Assembly: GCA_947252645.1 (NCBI GenBank)
Contig: CAMXWF010000007.1
Location: forward strand, 1 to 64,000
DNA: 64,000 nucleotides
Source of the DNA: an uncultured Bacteroidia bacterium
GTDB lineage: Bacteria > Bacteroidota > Bacteroidia > Bacteroidales > CAJPTX01
Reading direction: 5' to 3'
Part shown: positions 17,001 to 25,519 of the stretch, one piece after another
Layout of the letters: each line of letters opens with the position of its first letter
Position numbering within the stretch: the first letter of the stretch is position 1
Translations under genes and position numbers: made by a program
The notes under the pieces: model-generated
Told to the model about the DNA's origin: nothing
The model's input: only the letters and a program-made list of their open reading frames with translations
The model's database searches: none

Positions 17001-17114
17001 GAGAAGCACCTGTAGACCCAGCACCCACAAGGTGCTTAACCGCAGGTATCCCCAAAGCCGACTCGAGCCATTAGCCCCAAGTGTAGCATGTAGCGAATGG
17101 AGAGACATGTTCAT
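14028..17114 (-). CDS. Lipoprotein with eight tandem beta-sandwich repeats and a PCMD-like C-terminal domain
   Basis: The start is placed at ATG 17114 (MNMSLHS), because an upstream in-frame ATG at 17174 lies beyond the likely promoter. A hydrophobic segment ends in LLFVSC, a loose lipobox with Cys42. Eight repeats of about 80-100 residues follow, each ending in a pattern like G-A-x-A-x-I-x-S-G...D-F-S...V-T-S-E-D-G-N...Y-x-V, resembling the DUF5018/cadherin-like modules of Bacteroidetes surface lipoproteins. The last about 240 residues, from FDFERWKSY to STLIVDDIEVTF, match the putative carbohydrate metabolism (PCMD) fold seen in SusD-like and pilus-like lipoproteins. It is probably outer-membrane anchored and displayed; a glycan-binding role is inferred. 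A run of eight G in the coding strand (16588-16581) lies in repeat 2. Confidence 0.8.
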   Translation of the reverse strand: MNMSLHSLHATLGANGSSRLWGYLRLSTLWVLGLQVLLFVSCLRTPGSFEAEIKEIHFVRRIDAKTFLVLSDTVVPSSTQTDVQLSSSANLDSVVPIFEISEGARSSIRSGQLCNGHEPLVFTVTSENGKVSREYAFHFEKLPAIPSGEDYNSHLSSEALLSNFHFVGQEAQLNIRGGRIRCLVKEEVDLSTLRPAFDISTGASSSFVSGEVFNFTQDNLFIWVVAEDGASRRGYQISVAHDLPPLSVEAQMWDFRFEGLDAKPVLFGATLIVHLPKGVDAHKLIPRFEISNGATATIQSGRVADFSTPRTLVVRSQDGKAKSTYTIEVVQDKSSAADLKSIALQELIGPNNPTGGPVFWDHQESQLHFLVPNELPLASLTLNYELSPGAKARLPSGMPVDLTKPIDLVVTSEDGNNVRHYTLVATAGGSTPHGDRTIKEFSLPGQLSSEIVGRTISVLMPTGAPLTSVTPNFSLSGAKLGYACKLVLVTGNADGAEVKSGETSIDVSATPLKLRVRGTGLAVAFYEDYTLYVHTRNIPVPLEVTNVRFQELPGVKPAVSNGKILFQVAPTVETRHLTLLFEVPKGVKTNLVSGLPYDFSRSVLLKLTAPDGKSYKNYTFHLEQKLSSEAYLSEFSFAEIAQKPTMEGSKIELYLGPEANVKALTPQFTLSRGAKASMAPGVPADFSNQREILVTSEDGNIMRTYTVRVVQELNSEADIRSFAFQGLSLECSIANGTITYPTLPSDVDRTHLVPLFTLSPGATASIASGQPYDFSGEVTIIVTSQDENNVKYYKVAMERGGLRFDFERWKSYESGALRYQHPEGLWSSGNVGIKTAKAMFGKPSVYPLRPTSDAHTGSLAALLSTEDLNVAGNRTAPGSLFLGSFDAANVMAAPLTCPKMGIAWSGAKPIRLKGWYKYSPGAEFKDGAGNPIPGTDELDIYAVVYRGAPLTPKEGAFNNPRIIGIARVPDRSAKRDWTYFDVPFEYTKPYEPASDLKFSIIFASSSQGDFGKAAVGSTLIVDDIEVTF

Positions 17115-17139
17115 GATAGCTACCCGTCTAGGTGTACGG

Positions 17140-17147
17140 CAAAGGTA
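17140..17147 (-). promoter_or_regulatory. -7 promoter element for the repeat lipoprotein gene
   Basis: TACCTTTG on the minus strand, 25 bases upstream of the chosen ATG at 17114. It decides the start, because the longer frame beginning at 17174 would start upstream of the promoter. No clear -33 TTTG is present. Confidence 0.45.
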
Positions 17148-17201
17148 ATACAAATGGATCGCTTTGTGCCGCATTGGGCCGATAAGTACTACATTTACAG
17201 C

Positions 17202-18485
17202 ATGGACTCACACGCTCGGCGCACCACGGCGCTGCGCCGCAACCTGATGTTGCCTTTGTTCGTGGCCGCGGCCTTAGCCAGAGGTCGTGGGGCTGCCACA
17301 CCCCGACATCGCAATCCCTACATGACCATAGCCATTGTGGCGGTGGCCATCAGCGTGGCCTCCATGCTCATTGCACTGGCCGTGGGCCTGGGCTTCCGCA
17401 AGCAAATCCAGGCCCGCACCACCGCCCCCGTGGGCAACATCCAGCTGCGAAATCTAGATGGGAACCACTCCTTCGAGCAGAAGCCCATTGACCGCGACAC
17501 GGTGCTAGAAGCCCAACTCGACACCCTCAGCGGCCTGCAATCCTACTTTGCCTTTGCCCTCAAGCCAGGCATTATCAAGCAAGCGCACACCATGCAGGGC
17601 TGTGTGCTGAAGGGCGTAGACAGACTGCCCGCGGACAACCCCATGGCGCCCTACCTCGTGCGGGGGCGCATGCCTAACCTGAACACGCGCGCCGCGAGCG
17701 ATGAGCTGCTCATCTCCGAGGCCTTGGCCCAGCTCCTCCAAGTGGACACGGCCGACAAAATCACCATCTACTTCGTGCAGCAGCCCCCGCGCGTGCGCCG
17801 CTTTACCATTACGGGCATCTACTGTACCCGGATTCCCGATTTCGACAAGCGTTTTCTCTTTGCTGACCTGCGCCATGTGGTCCAGCTCAACGGATGGACT
17901 CCTGGGCAGATCGGCGGCTACCAGCTGCACCTGTTTGCCCCGGGCGCCACCGACCGAGCCCTCCTGCAAGTCGAGCAGCTCGTTGGCCAGCGACTCATGA
18001 ACCATGATGCCCTCCTGCAAGTGGTGGATATCCGTCGGGAGTATGCCGTAATCTTCGATTGGCTGGACTTGATTGACACCAACGTCTACGTGCTGCTCAC
18101 CCTAATGCTAGCGGTGGCCTGCGTGAACATGATTACCGTGCTGCTGATTCTCATCCTAGAACGCACTCGCATGATTGGCCTTTTCAAGGCCCTGGGCTGC
18201 AGCGACTGGCAACTGCGCCGTGTATTCATCCTACACGCCTCGCGGATCATGCTGTGGGGCCTGGTGTGGGGCAATCTGGTGGCCTGCACACTCCTTGGCA
18301 GCCAAGCGCGCTGGCGCTGGGTACGCTTGGATCCTGCGGACTACTACATCGACTACGTGCCAGTGGCCCTGCCCTGGGCGCTCTGGGTTGCGCTCAACCT
18401 CGGGGCTTTTGCCATTGCGCTAGCTGTCTTGACTATCCCCTCCAGCCTTCTTGCGCGCATCCAGCCTGCCAAGGCTCTCAAATAG
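17202..18485 (+). CDS. FtsX/LolE-type ABC transporter permease
   Basis: 427 residues from ATG 17202 (MDSHARRTTAL); an earlier in-frame ATG at 17154 is possible. One N-terminal helix (MTIAIVAVAISVASMLIALAV), a periplasmic MacB_PCD-like domain of about 200 residues, then three C-terminal helices with the family signature around RTRMIGLFKALGCSDWQLRRVF. This is the four-helix layout of LolC/LolE, which extract lipoproteins from the inner membrane with a LolD-type ATPase. No ATPase gene is adjacent; the nearest candidate is at 48228. It is divergent from the repeat lipoprotein gene. A 10-11-bp inverted repeat (about 18486-18511) follows the stop codon without a T run. Confidence 0.85.
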   Translation: MDSHARRTTALRRNLMLPLFVAAALARGRGAATPRHRNPYMTIAIVAVAISVASMLIALAVGLGFRKQIQARTTAPVGNIQLRNLDGNHSFEQKPIDRDTVLEAQLDTLSGLQSYFAFALKPGIIKQAHTMQGCVLKGVDRLPADNPMAPYLVRGRMPNLNTRAASDELLISEALAQLLQVDTADKITIYFVQQPPRVRRFTITGIYCTRIPDFDKRFLFADLRHVVQLNGWTPGQIGGYQLHLFAPGATDRALLQVEQLVGQRLMNHDALLQVVDIRREYAVIFDWLDLIDTNVYVLLTLMLAVACVNMITVLLILILERTRMIGLFKALGCSDWQLRRVFILHASRIMLWGLVWGNLVACTLLGSQARWRWVRLDPADYYIDYVPVALPWALWVALNLGAFAIALAVLTIPSSLLARIQPAKALK

Positions 18486-18717
18486 TGCTTGCGCCCTACC
18501 CTAGGGCGCAAGGGGCTGGGCGGTGGGCCCCAGAGGGCAGCAAGAGGCACTGAACAGGCACTTTTTTGCGCAACGCCCTGTAGAGTCTCCATGATGCAGG
18601 CCAAGCCAACGCCCTAGGGTAGCAGCTTGCGCTTGGATACTAGGCAGCCCTCTGGATGCCGTAGCCTAGCGGTGACAAGCAGGCGCGGACTCTTGATTGC
18701 CTATTAAGGGCTTCACG

Positions 18718-20130
18718 CTAATGTAGCCGCACGGCATCGAAACGCAGGAAGATAAAGAGCATCACCGTGAAGGCCCAGAGGCTCGAGCCTCCATAGCTGA
18801 AGAAGGGTAGGGGGATTCCAATGACGGGGAAGAGGCCAATGGTCATGGCGATGTTGATAGCCGTATGGAACAGGAATACCGCCCCCACGCCATAGCCGTA
18901 GATGCGGTGGAAGGGCTCTTTTTGCCGCTCGGCCAGCATGAAGATGCGCAGTATCAAGGTCAAGAACAAGCCAATCATCACCGCCCCCCCCAAGAACCCC
19001 CACTCCTCGCCAACCGTGCAGAAGATGAAGTCTGTACTCTGCTCTGGCACAAAGCTATACTTGGTTTGGGTACCCTGTAGATAGCCCTTACCGATCCATC
19101 CCCCCGAGCCGATGGCTATCTTGGACTGGTTGACGTTGTAGCCCCAGCCCTGCAGATCGCTCTCGATGCCTAGCATATCGTTGATGCGGCGCTGGTGGTG
19201 GGTGTCCAGGATATTATGGAAGACGTAATCAACGCTAAAGCTCGTGGCCACGCATAGCAGCACCACCCACCCCAGGTTGAGCGCGCTACGCTGCCGTGCG
19301 AGCAGGGCCCACACCATGAAGACCACGGTGCAGAGCAGGGCAGGCCAGAGCAACACGAAGTAGACGGGGAAATCGAGGTGCCAGAATTCACGCACGACGT
19401 AGCAAACCAGCACGACCATAGCCAAGATAGCCAACATCCGTAGCACGCGTCGGGGCGCCCTGGTCACTACGGCGTAGAAGAGCAGGGCGCCTGCTAACAC
19501 TCCCATGAGGATGTAGAGTCGGTCGTAGAGCAATTCAAGGAAGAATAGCAGCACCACCAAGCCCATCAGCAGCAGAGTCCAGCTGGGCATGCCCTCCCGG
19601 TAGAGTACAATGATAAAGGCCGAGTAGACCAGGGCCGAGCCTATGTCGTTCTGCAATACGATAAGGCCCACGGGGAGCATGAGGATAAGCAGCACCAAGG
19701 CCCAACTCCTGGGGGTGTTGAGGTGGAAATTGAACCTGCCCATCAGGCGAGCTAACGCCAGGGCCGTGGCAAACTTGGTGAATTCTGTGGGCTGCAAGCG
19801 CATACTCCCTAGCGCAAGCCACGAACGCGACCCATTGACTTCCTCCCCAAAGAGCAGGACCAGCACGAGCGAAAGGGCACCCAGCGCATAGATATAGTAG
19901 GCCAAAACGTAGTACGCGCGGGCATCGATGAGCAGCACGAACACGGCCAGCAGGAGGGCAGCGGCTATCCAGAGGAACTGCAGGCCTGAACGTCGCGCGA
20001 GCGAGAAAATACTCGCTTGGACTTCGTTGCCCTCAGCAGAGTATATGTTCAGCCACCCCAGCAGCACTAGGACGAGGAACAGCAGGATGCTCAGCCAATC
20101 GAGGCGAGCGACTAATGAGCGGCGAGGCAT
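18718..20130 (-). CDS. rodA: Rod-shape-determining SEDS glycosyltransferase RodA
   Basis: 470 residues with about ten transmembrane helices. Family motifs are NDIGSALVY, IGSGGWIGKGYLQGTQTK and FVPEQSTDFIF...GEEWGFLGG. RodA polymerises lipid II in the elongasome with PBP2. The gene lies 103 bp downstream of lgt and away from mreBCD or a PBP2 gene, at least within this window. A run of eight G in the coding strand (18991-18984) falls in the codons for LGGA. The assignment to RodA, not FtsW, rests on overall resemblance. Confidence 0.9.
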   Translation of the reverse strand: MPRRSLVARLDWLSILLFLVLVLLGWLNIYSAEGNEVQASIFSLARRSGLQFLWIAAALLLAVFVLLIDARAYYVLAYYIYALGALSLVLVLLFGEEVNGSRSWLALGSMRLQPTEFTKFATALALARLMGRFNFHLNTPRSWALVLLILMLPVGLIVLQNDIGSALVYSAFIIVLYREGMPSWTLLLMGLVVLLFFLELLYDRLYILMGVLAGALLFYAVVTRAPRRVLRMLAILAMVVLVCYVVREFWHLDFPVYFVLLWPALLCTVVFMVWALLARQRSALNLGWVVLLCVATSFSVDYVFHNILDTHHQRRINDMLGIESDLQGWGYNVNQSKIAIGSGGWIGKGYLQGTQTKYSFVPEQSTDFIFCTVGEEWGFLGGAVMIGLFLTLILRIFMLAERQKEPFHRIYGYGVGAVFLFHTAINIAMTIGLFPVIGIPLPFFSYGGSSLWAFTVMLFIFLRFDAVRLH

Positions 20131-20233
20131 CTACACTGCGCGCTGGAATGACACACCTAGCCGCATGGGGCGCCTGCGGGAGCAAAACCGTCCTCGAGAC
20201 CGCCCAGCAATGCCCAGAGCGTCCCCCACCCTA

Positions 20234-21085
20234 CTACTTCTTGGTTCGCTTTGGACGGCCTGCATAGCGATGCCAATCTATGGCTGGTTCGGGTGGCCGA
20301 CGAATGGCCCGCGCCAAGAGCCACACCCCCACCAAGAAGAACGGCACGCTAAGCCACTGGCCCATATTGAGGACCATGCCCGACTCAAAGGCCTCCTGAT
20401 CCTCCTTGATGAATTCTATCAGGAAGCGCATGGCAAACATGTACACCATCAAGGCAGAAAAAATCAGCCCCCGCTTTTGACGTACGCCTGGAATCCTAAA
20501 ATACACCAGCAGCATGACCGCAAAGCCCAGAAAGTAGGACAGAGCCTCGTAGATCTGCGTGGGATGCTTAGGGAGTGTCTCACCGTTACGCACGAAGATA
20601 AAGCCCCAGGGCAACGCGGTGGCGTGGCCATAGATCTCGCTGTTGAACAAATTACCTAGGCGGATGAATGTGGCAATCAGGGCCACAGGAATGGCAACGT
20701 GATCCATGACCCAAAGCATGGAGACCTTTTCCTGGTGGCATAGAACCCACATTCCTATCAGCACGCCGATAATGCCCCCATGGCTCGAAAGCCCGCCATC
20801 CCATATTTTAAGCACTTCCAGAGGGTGCGCGAGGAAGTAGGCCGGCTCGTAGAAATAGCAATGCCCTAGGCGCGCCCCGATGATGACACCCAGCACGGAG
20901 TAGAGTGCCATTTTATCCACCACGCGTGTCGGGATACCCTCACGCTTGGCGAACACGTTGAGCAACCAGTAGCCCAACAAGATACCTACGGCCCAGCAAA
21001 GCCCATAGTAGCGGACGCTAAGCGGGCCCAAGTGTACCAGCTCGGGCTCCACATCCCATAGGATAGCCAGCGGCAGAGGAAGCAT
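20234..21085 (-). CDS. lgt: Prolipoprotein diacylglyceryl transferase
   Basis: 283 residues with seven predicted transmembrane segments. Motifs are GARLGHCYFYEP, GGLSSHGGIIG, RLGNLFNSEIYG and KHPTQIYEA. It transfers diacylglycerol from phosphatidylglycerol to the lipobox Cys of prolipoproteins, the first step of lipoprotein maturation in the inner membrane. It starts 11 bp after the stop of the TonB-dependent receptor gene and precedes rodA, so read-through from the receptor gene is likely. Several lipoprotein candidates in this window would be its substrates. Confidence 0.95.
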   Translation of the reverse strand: MLPLPLAILWDVEPELVHLGPLSVRYYGLCWAVGILLGYWLLNVFAKREGIPTRVVDKMALYSVLGVIIGARLGHCYFYEPAYFLAHPLEVLKIWDGGLSSHGGIIGVLIGMWVLCHQEKVSMLWVMDHVAIPVALIATFIRLGNLFNSEIYGHATALPWGFIFVRNGETLPKHPTQIYEALSYFLGFAVMLLVYFRIPGVRQKRGLIFSALMVYMFAMRFLIEFIKEDQEAFESGMVLNMGQWLSVPFFLVGVWLLARAIRRPPEPAIDWHRYAGRPKRTKK

Positions 21086-21096
21086 CTATTTTTTCG

Positions 21097-23577
21097 TTAG
21101 AGATTGAGCTGGAGGCCAAGCGCCCAAAGGGGCTGCATGGAGTCGGCAAAGCCGAACTCCCGACCGTGGTAGAAGAGATTACGTGCGCTAAACTGCAAGG
21201 CGCAATGGCGGCTGGCATCCCAGGTGAAGGTAGCATTCATGAAGCCATAGGGCGGGATCTCGTCAATGCCATAGCCCTTTGCGTTAGCCTGTTGGCTAAA
21301 CACGCCTCGCCGGTAGACCTGCTTGGTCCTAAAGTAGCCCTCAAGGCTGAAGTGGTATTTATCGAGTAGCGTGTAGTCCACCAGAAGCCCCATGTTGGCG
21401 GTGGGAGTCCAGTCGTGCTGGATGTCCAGCGGCGTTGGGTCTTCACCTCCCAGCCCGAGGAAGTTAGTCTGCACGTGCTTTTTGAGGTCTGTCCGCTGCA
21501 CGGTGACAAAATAGTTGAGTCGCAAGCTGGGAATGGGCGTGTAGAAAAGGCTCAGCGTGGCGCCATACTGCCAAACCTTCATGGGCAAGTTCTCGTAGCG
21601 TATGGTCTGGGTAACCCTTGGTATCATGACTGTGGGATCGGTCTCGCTGGGGCCCTGCCCCACCGCTACACCTATCTGAGCCATATCTGCAAACCCCGTG
21701 GTATAGGAGCCGAAGACCTCTAGATCCAGCGCGAACTGCTTGACTGGGGTCATCCTATAGCCCAACTCTGCCTGGTGCGACCTGAGCAGGCTGAGGTCAG
21801 GATTGCCTGAATAGTTCTGGAACACCACATTCTCCTCATCTTGGACAGGGACTGGGGACAAAGCCACCATCTGGGCCAAGGCTTCCAGCCCTTTTTGTTT
21901 TTTCACCGCCCCGTAGTTCATAACAGGGTTTCCCCTATAGTTCAGATAGGTGTCGGCGATGAAGGGGGAGCGATTAGCGCGCGCAAAGAGAACCCGCAGC
22001 AAGTGGTGGCGGTGTGGCTTGACGGTGACTGCAAACTGGTAGCTTGGGTAGACCTTGTTGGGTACGTTGAACTTGTCTATACGCGCAGCCCCCACCACCC
22101 GAAGCAAGTCGAGGGGTTGCCAATCCAAGCGCAGCGCGGCGCCTATCGTGCTACTGGTCACCCAATGGCCTCCCAAGGTACCCCCGGCGCCCACGGTGGG
22201 GCTATCGCGCTTGGCTTGTGCATCCCACTTTCGGTCATCGTAAACGGCATGGAGGTACGAGAGCGTGGGCTGCACGGTCAGCTGGCCGAATAGGCGGTAG
22301 GCGTAATCCACGTTGACGAATCCCTGCTGGAAGCTGGACTTTGAGGTAGGGTGTCGCTGGGTGATGGCCATGTCGTTGACCCCGCCCGAGTAGCCTGCTT
22401 GGATGCGCACGCCATAGAAGGACAAAAGGGCTTGGGCAAAGCCCGATTCCTGGAAGCGAATGGCAAAGGGCGTCACGTAGTTTTCCATGAAGACAGCCCT
22501 TGTACTGGCGCGCTGGTAGCCACCCCGCACGCTTCCTTTGAACTTATAGCCCATATAATCCAGCTGCGCAGACACCACGTGGGCATCCATGCTGCGCATG
22601 CCATTGAAAAGGAGTGCCGACGTAGAAATCCCGATAAACTCACCAGGGTTATAGTAGGGCCTGCCACTGAGGCCTGTGAGGCCGGCATAGGGCTCGTAGC
22701 GCCCGTTGGCGAAGCTATAGGCATCGTAGTTGTTGACGCGGCGCAGGGTGTAGCTCTGGCTGACGGCCAAGCGGAGCTGCTTGTAGAGGGGCACTTGAAC
22801 ATGGCCTACCAAGTGCGCCCCGAACTTCATATCTTGCAAGTATGTACGGGCATCGGCAGTGGCCGTCAGCTGGTTGCTGGTGTTGCCTGTCACGATGTTC
22901 ACCACCCCCGACACGGCACTAGCCCCATAGAGCGCGCTAGAGGCCCCGCGGATAATGTCGATATGCTCTATCTCACCCAGGCTTACTGGCAGCGATTCCC
23001 AGAAGGTGCCCCCCATGGTGTAATTGTAGTAGGGGACGCCATCGACCATCACCAGGGTCAGGGAGTTGTTGGCAAAGTGGGAGAACTTCCCGGGTGGTAC
23101 GTTGTCGAGGCCTCGCAGGTGCAAATCAAAGACACCAGGTGTCTGTTCCCGCACAATCACCCCCGGAATCCTTCGTAGCAGCTCTGGGATGCTGGTGGCC
23201 CCGCTGAGGCGGATCTGCTCCTTGGTCAACACGGAGATGGAGAGAGGGGAATCGAAGACAGACTCCTCTTTCTTGGAGGCCGAGGAGGTCTGCACATCGA
23301 AGGGCATCTGCATAAGCTCATCGAGCGACACGCCGTACTTATCCGCCAGGGCCATGAGCTCATCGAAATCCAGCTCGAGCAGCTGCTCATAGGTCATGTT
23401 GAAGTCGGTGCGCGCATTGGTTGCGCTGTTGACCGTGTCGTGCGTTGGATGGGCAACCTGTAAACTCGAAGCATACCCCTTGCCCCCGAGGAGCCCGACG
23501 ACCATGGTGCCAGCGAGCAGCAGCCTCCCCAGAGTACGCCTGCACCGGGAATCTATAGAAACTCTCCATACCATCAT
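21097..23577 (-). CDS. TonB-dependent outer-membrane receptor
   Basis: The start is set at ATG 23577 (MMVWRVS), which follows the purine-rich AAAGAAAGGGG; a longer frame reaches 23634. The product is about 826 residues: a signal sequence, a short acidic linker (YEQLLELDFDELMAL), a plug domain (VFDSPLSISVLT to GASSALYGASAVSGVVNIVTG) and a 22-strand beta-barrel ending in an aromatic-rich strand. The linker with ASKKEES before the plug is common in receptors for haem, colicin or metal complexes, but the ligand cannot be read from sequence. The gene lies downstream of a chemoreceptor and 11 bp upstream of lgt. No SusD partner is present. Confidence 0.9.
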   Translation of the reverse strand: MMVWRVSIDSRCRRTLGRLLLAGTMVVGLLGGKGYASSLQVAHPTHDTVNSATNARTDFNMTYEQLLELDFDELMALADKYGVSLDELMQMPFDVQTSSASKKEESVFDSPLSISVLTKEQIRLSGATSIPELLRRIPGVIVREQTPGVFDLHLRGLDNVPPGKFSHFANNSLTLVMVDGVPYYNYTMGGTFWESLPVSLGEIEHIDIIRGASSALYGASAVSGVVNIVTGNTSNQLTATADARTYLQDMKFGAHLVGHVQVPLYKQLRLAVSQSYTLRRVNNYDAYSFANGRYEPYAGLTGLSGRPYYNPGEFIGISTSALLFNGMRSMDAHVVSAQLDYMGYKFKGSVRGGYQRASTRAVFMENYVTPFAIRFQESGFAQALLSFYGVRIQAGYSGGVNDMAITQRHPTSKSSFQQGFVNVDYAYRLFGQLTVQPTLSYLHAVYDDRKWDAQAKRDSPTVGAGGTLGGHWVTSSTIGAALRLDWQPLDLLRVVGAARIDKFNVPNKVYPSYQFAVTVKPHRHHLLRVLFARANRSPFIADTYLNYRGNPVMNYGAVKKQKGLEALAQMVALSPVPVQDEENVVFQNYSGNPDLSLLRSHQAELGYRMTPVKQFALDLEVFGSYTTGFADMAQIGVAVGQGPSETDPTVMIPRVTQTIRYENLPMKVWQYGATLSLFYTPIPSLRLNYFVTVQRTDLKKHVQTNFLGLGGEDPTPLDIQHDWTPTANMGLLVDYTLLDKYHFSLEGYFRTKQVYRRGVFSQQANAKGYGIDEIPPYGFMNATFTWDASRHCALQFSARNLFYHGREFGFADSMQPLWALGLQLNL

Positions 23578-23656
23578 TACACGTCCCCTTTCTTTCAGCA
23601 CGTTGCGTGCGCCCCCACAGCGCGAATATAGCAAATGTTCAGTGGCCTGAGGGCTA

Positions 23657-25519
23657 CTAGCCGAACTTCTGCACCATCTCCTGGAGCTTGAGCGAGAGGG
23701 CCTGGAGCTGGCCGGAATAGGAGAGCATGTCGCCTGCAGCCGAGCTGTTTTCCTCGCTGATGTCGCGGAGCTTATCTGTGGAGATCTTAATGCGGTCGGC
23801 CTCCACCTGCTGGCGGATATTGGCCAGGGCGATGGACTCAGCGTGGTCGGAGACGGTGGTGATCTGATGCGCCAGCTGGCCCATGGTGTTGCGGACCTCC
23901 TCGACGATTCTGAGGCTGTTATTGGTCAGCTTGATAATGTCACTGGCGGCCGACTTGGAGCGTTCGGCCAGCTTGCGCACTTCGTGGGCCACCACGCCAA
24001 AGCCCGCCCCATGCTCCCCAGCGCGTGCGGCCTCCACGTTGGCGTTGAGGGCTAGGATGTCGGTTTGGCGGGCAATCTCATCGATCACCTCGATGTGCGT
24101 GGCCACCAGCTTCATCTGTTCGGCAGCCTGTTGTGATGTGGCATCGCCGCGCTTGATCATGTCCATCACCTTGAGCACCACGATCTTGGACTCCTGCGCG
24201 GAATCGTTGCTCAACGTGATAGACTCGGCCACCCTATGGACGGCCTCCCGCAGCTCCTCCGAGGCGGAGAGCAGGTGCGAGGAGGCATCGCGTAGGCGCA
24301 CTGCATTGCCTTCGAGGGTATCCCCCGCGGTAGTCACGTTGCCCGAGGCATCTTTGATGTCTGAGAATATGTCCGAGAGCTCCGAGGCCATGGAGGAGAG
24401 CGAGCGCCCGAGGTCGCCGATCTCATCCTGGGTGCCATCGGTAATCCGCACTTCGAAGTGCCCCTTGCTGACCTCCTTGGCCAACGCCGCGCCCCGGAGG
24501 ATGCGGTTCACGATATGACGGGTAAACACCGTGGTCATGACTATTAGCAGTAGCAGCCCCACCAGGCTCAACACCCCGACGGTAACGGCCATTTTGGTCA
24601 GCACGGTGAATAGATCCTTTTGGGGCACGGTGACCGCCAGGAACCAGGGGGTATCCGTATTCCGCACCTGCAGCTTGGCGAAGAAGACCATCGCCCGATC
24701 GCCTGAGATGCGCAGCGTAGTGGGGAGGATGTAGAAGTCATGTGCCATGATGGAATCGTAGACCTGCGCCCCTTCCACCGAGCCGATCTTGGCATCTTGG
24801 AGGTAGGTATTGAGATAGGCGGAGTCGGGATGCACAACGATCAACCCCTTATTTGTGACGAGACAGGAATAGCTATTCTGGGTGGGGTGGACCTCGGAGA
24901 CCCAGGCCCGCATGTCCTCCAGCGAGAAGTCGAGGCCCACGGTGCCGCAGAGCATTCCCCTATGCATCACGGGCGCAACGAAGCTACTCATGAAGACATG
25001 GTTGTCACTACTGACGTAGGGCTCCAGGAAGCTATTGAGGGTGTGGTCGGTTTGATTCCAGAGCGAGTTGGCCGAAAGGCCCTTAAAGCTCATCGTATCG
25101 CAATGGAATTCGTAGCCCTGCTCCACGGGGTAGTAGTTCATGCGCATGCGCCCCGTGTCGTTCGGAGTGATCTTGCTCAAGTCCCACTGAGACCACACCC
25201 CGTAGAAATTTGGGTGCATGCGAATGATGCCTGGGACCATGCGGTTGATCACCGTGTAGGGGGGCGCGTCGGTGCTATCCATGTAGTTGGCCACCCCATC
25301 GGCCAGCGTCTTGCAGACCTGTAGATCCCGGTTGAGCTGCTCCACCACGGTATTGGCCGAGAGCTGGATGATGCTACTCACCTGGCGCTTTGCGTTGGTT
25401 TGTCCCTCGCGATAGGTAATAAAGAATATCGTCAGCACAATCGTGGTATACACCGCAAGGGTGGGCAGCACCAAGAGCAAATACATCCTGCTCCGAAGCT
25501 TAAGGTAATGTCTTGCCAT
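23657..25519 (-). CDS. Methyl-accepting chemotaxis protein with a dCache sensor
   Basis: 620 residues. TM1 at about 12-33, a periplasmic double-Cache-like sensor (GLDFSLEDMRAWV, YSCLVTNKGLIVVHPD), TM2 at about 310-330, HAMP to about 385, then a cytoplasmic coiled-coil signalling domain with the conserved hairpin tip (ALNANVEAARAGEHGAGFG) and VRKLAERS. It senses small molecules in the periplasm and would control a CheA kinase. No cheA, cheW, cheB, cheR or motility gene lies in the window. The gene is upstream of the TonB-dependent receptor gene on the same strand with an 80-bp gap, so co-transcription is possible. TAACTTCG at 25646-25639 on the minus strand resembles the -7 box. Confidence 0.9.
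   Translation of the reverse strand: MARHYLKLRSRMYLLLVLPTLAVYTTIVLTIFFITYREGQTNAKRQVSSIIQLSANTVVEQLNRDLQVCKTLADGVANYMDSTDAPPYTVINRMVPGIIRMHPNFYGVWSQWDLSKITPNDTGRMRMNYYPVEQGYEFHCDTMSFKGLSANSLWNQTDHTLNSFLEPYVSSDNHVFMSSFVAPVMHRGMLCGTVGLDFSLEDMRAWVSEVHPTQNSYSCLVTNKGLIVVHPDSAYLNTYLQDAKIGSVEGAQVYDSIMAHDFYILPTTLRISGDRAMVFFAKLQVRNTDTPWFLAVTVPQKDLFTVLTKMAVTVGVLSLVGLLLLIVMTTVFTRHIVNRILRGAALAKEVSKGHFEVRITDGTQDEIGDLGRSLSSMASELSDIFSDIKDASGNVTTAGDTLEGNAVRLRDASSHLLSASEELREAVHRVAESITLSNDSAQESKIVVLKVMDMIKRGDATSQQAAEQMKLVATHIEVIDEIARQTDILALNANVEAARAGEHGAGFGVVAHEVRKLAERSKSAASDIIKLTNNSLRIVEEVRNTMGQLAHQITTVSDHAESIALANIRQQVEADRIKISTDKLRDISEENSSAAGDMLSYSGQLQALSLKLQEMVQKFG

Noticed and set aside
17097..17201. An extended N-terminus for the FtsX-type permease starting at 17097
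   Set aside because: The added residues are polar with no homology and overlap the divergent lipoprotein gene's start and promoter.
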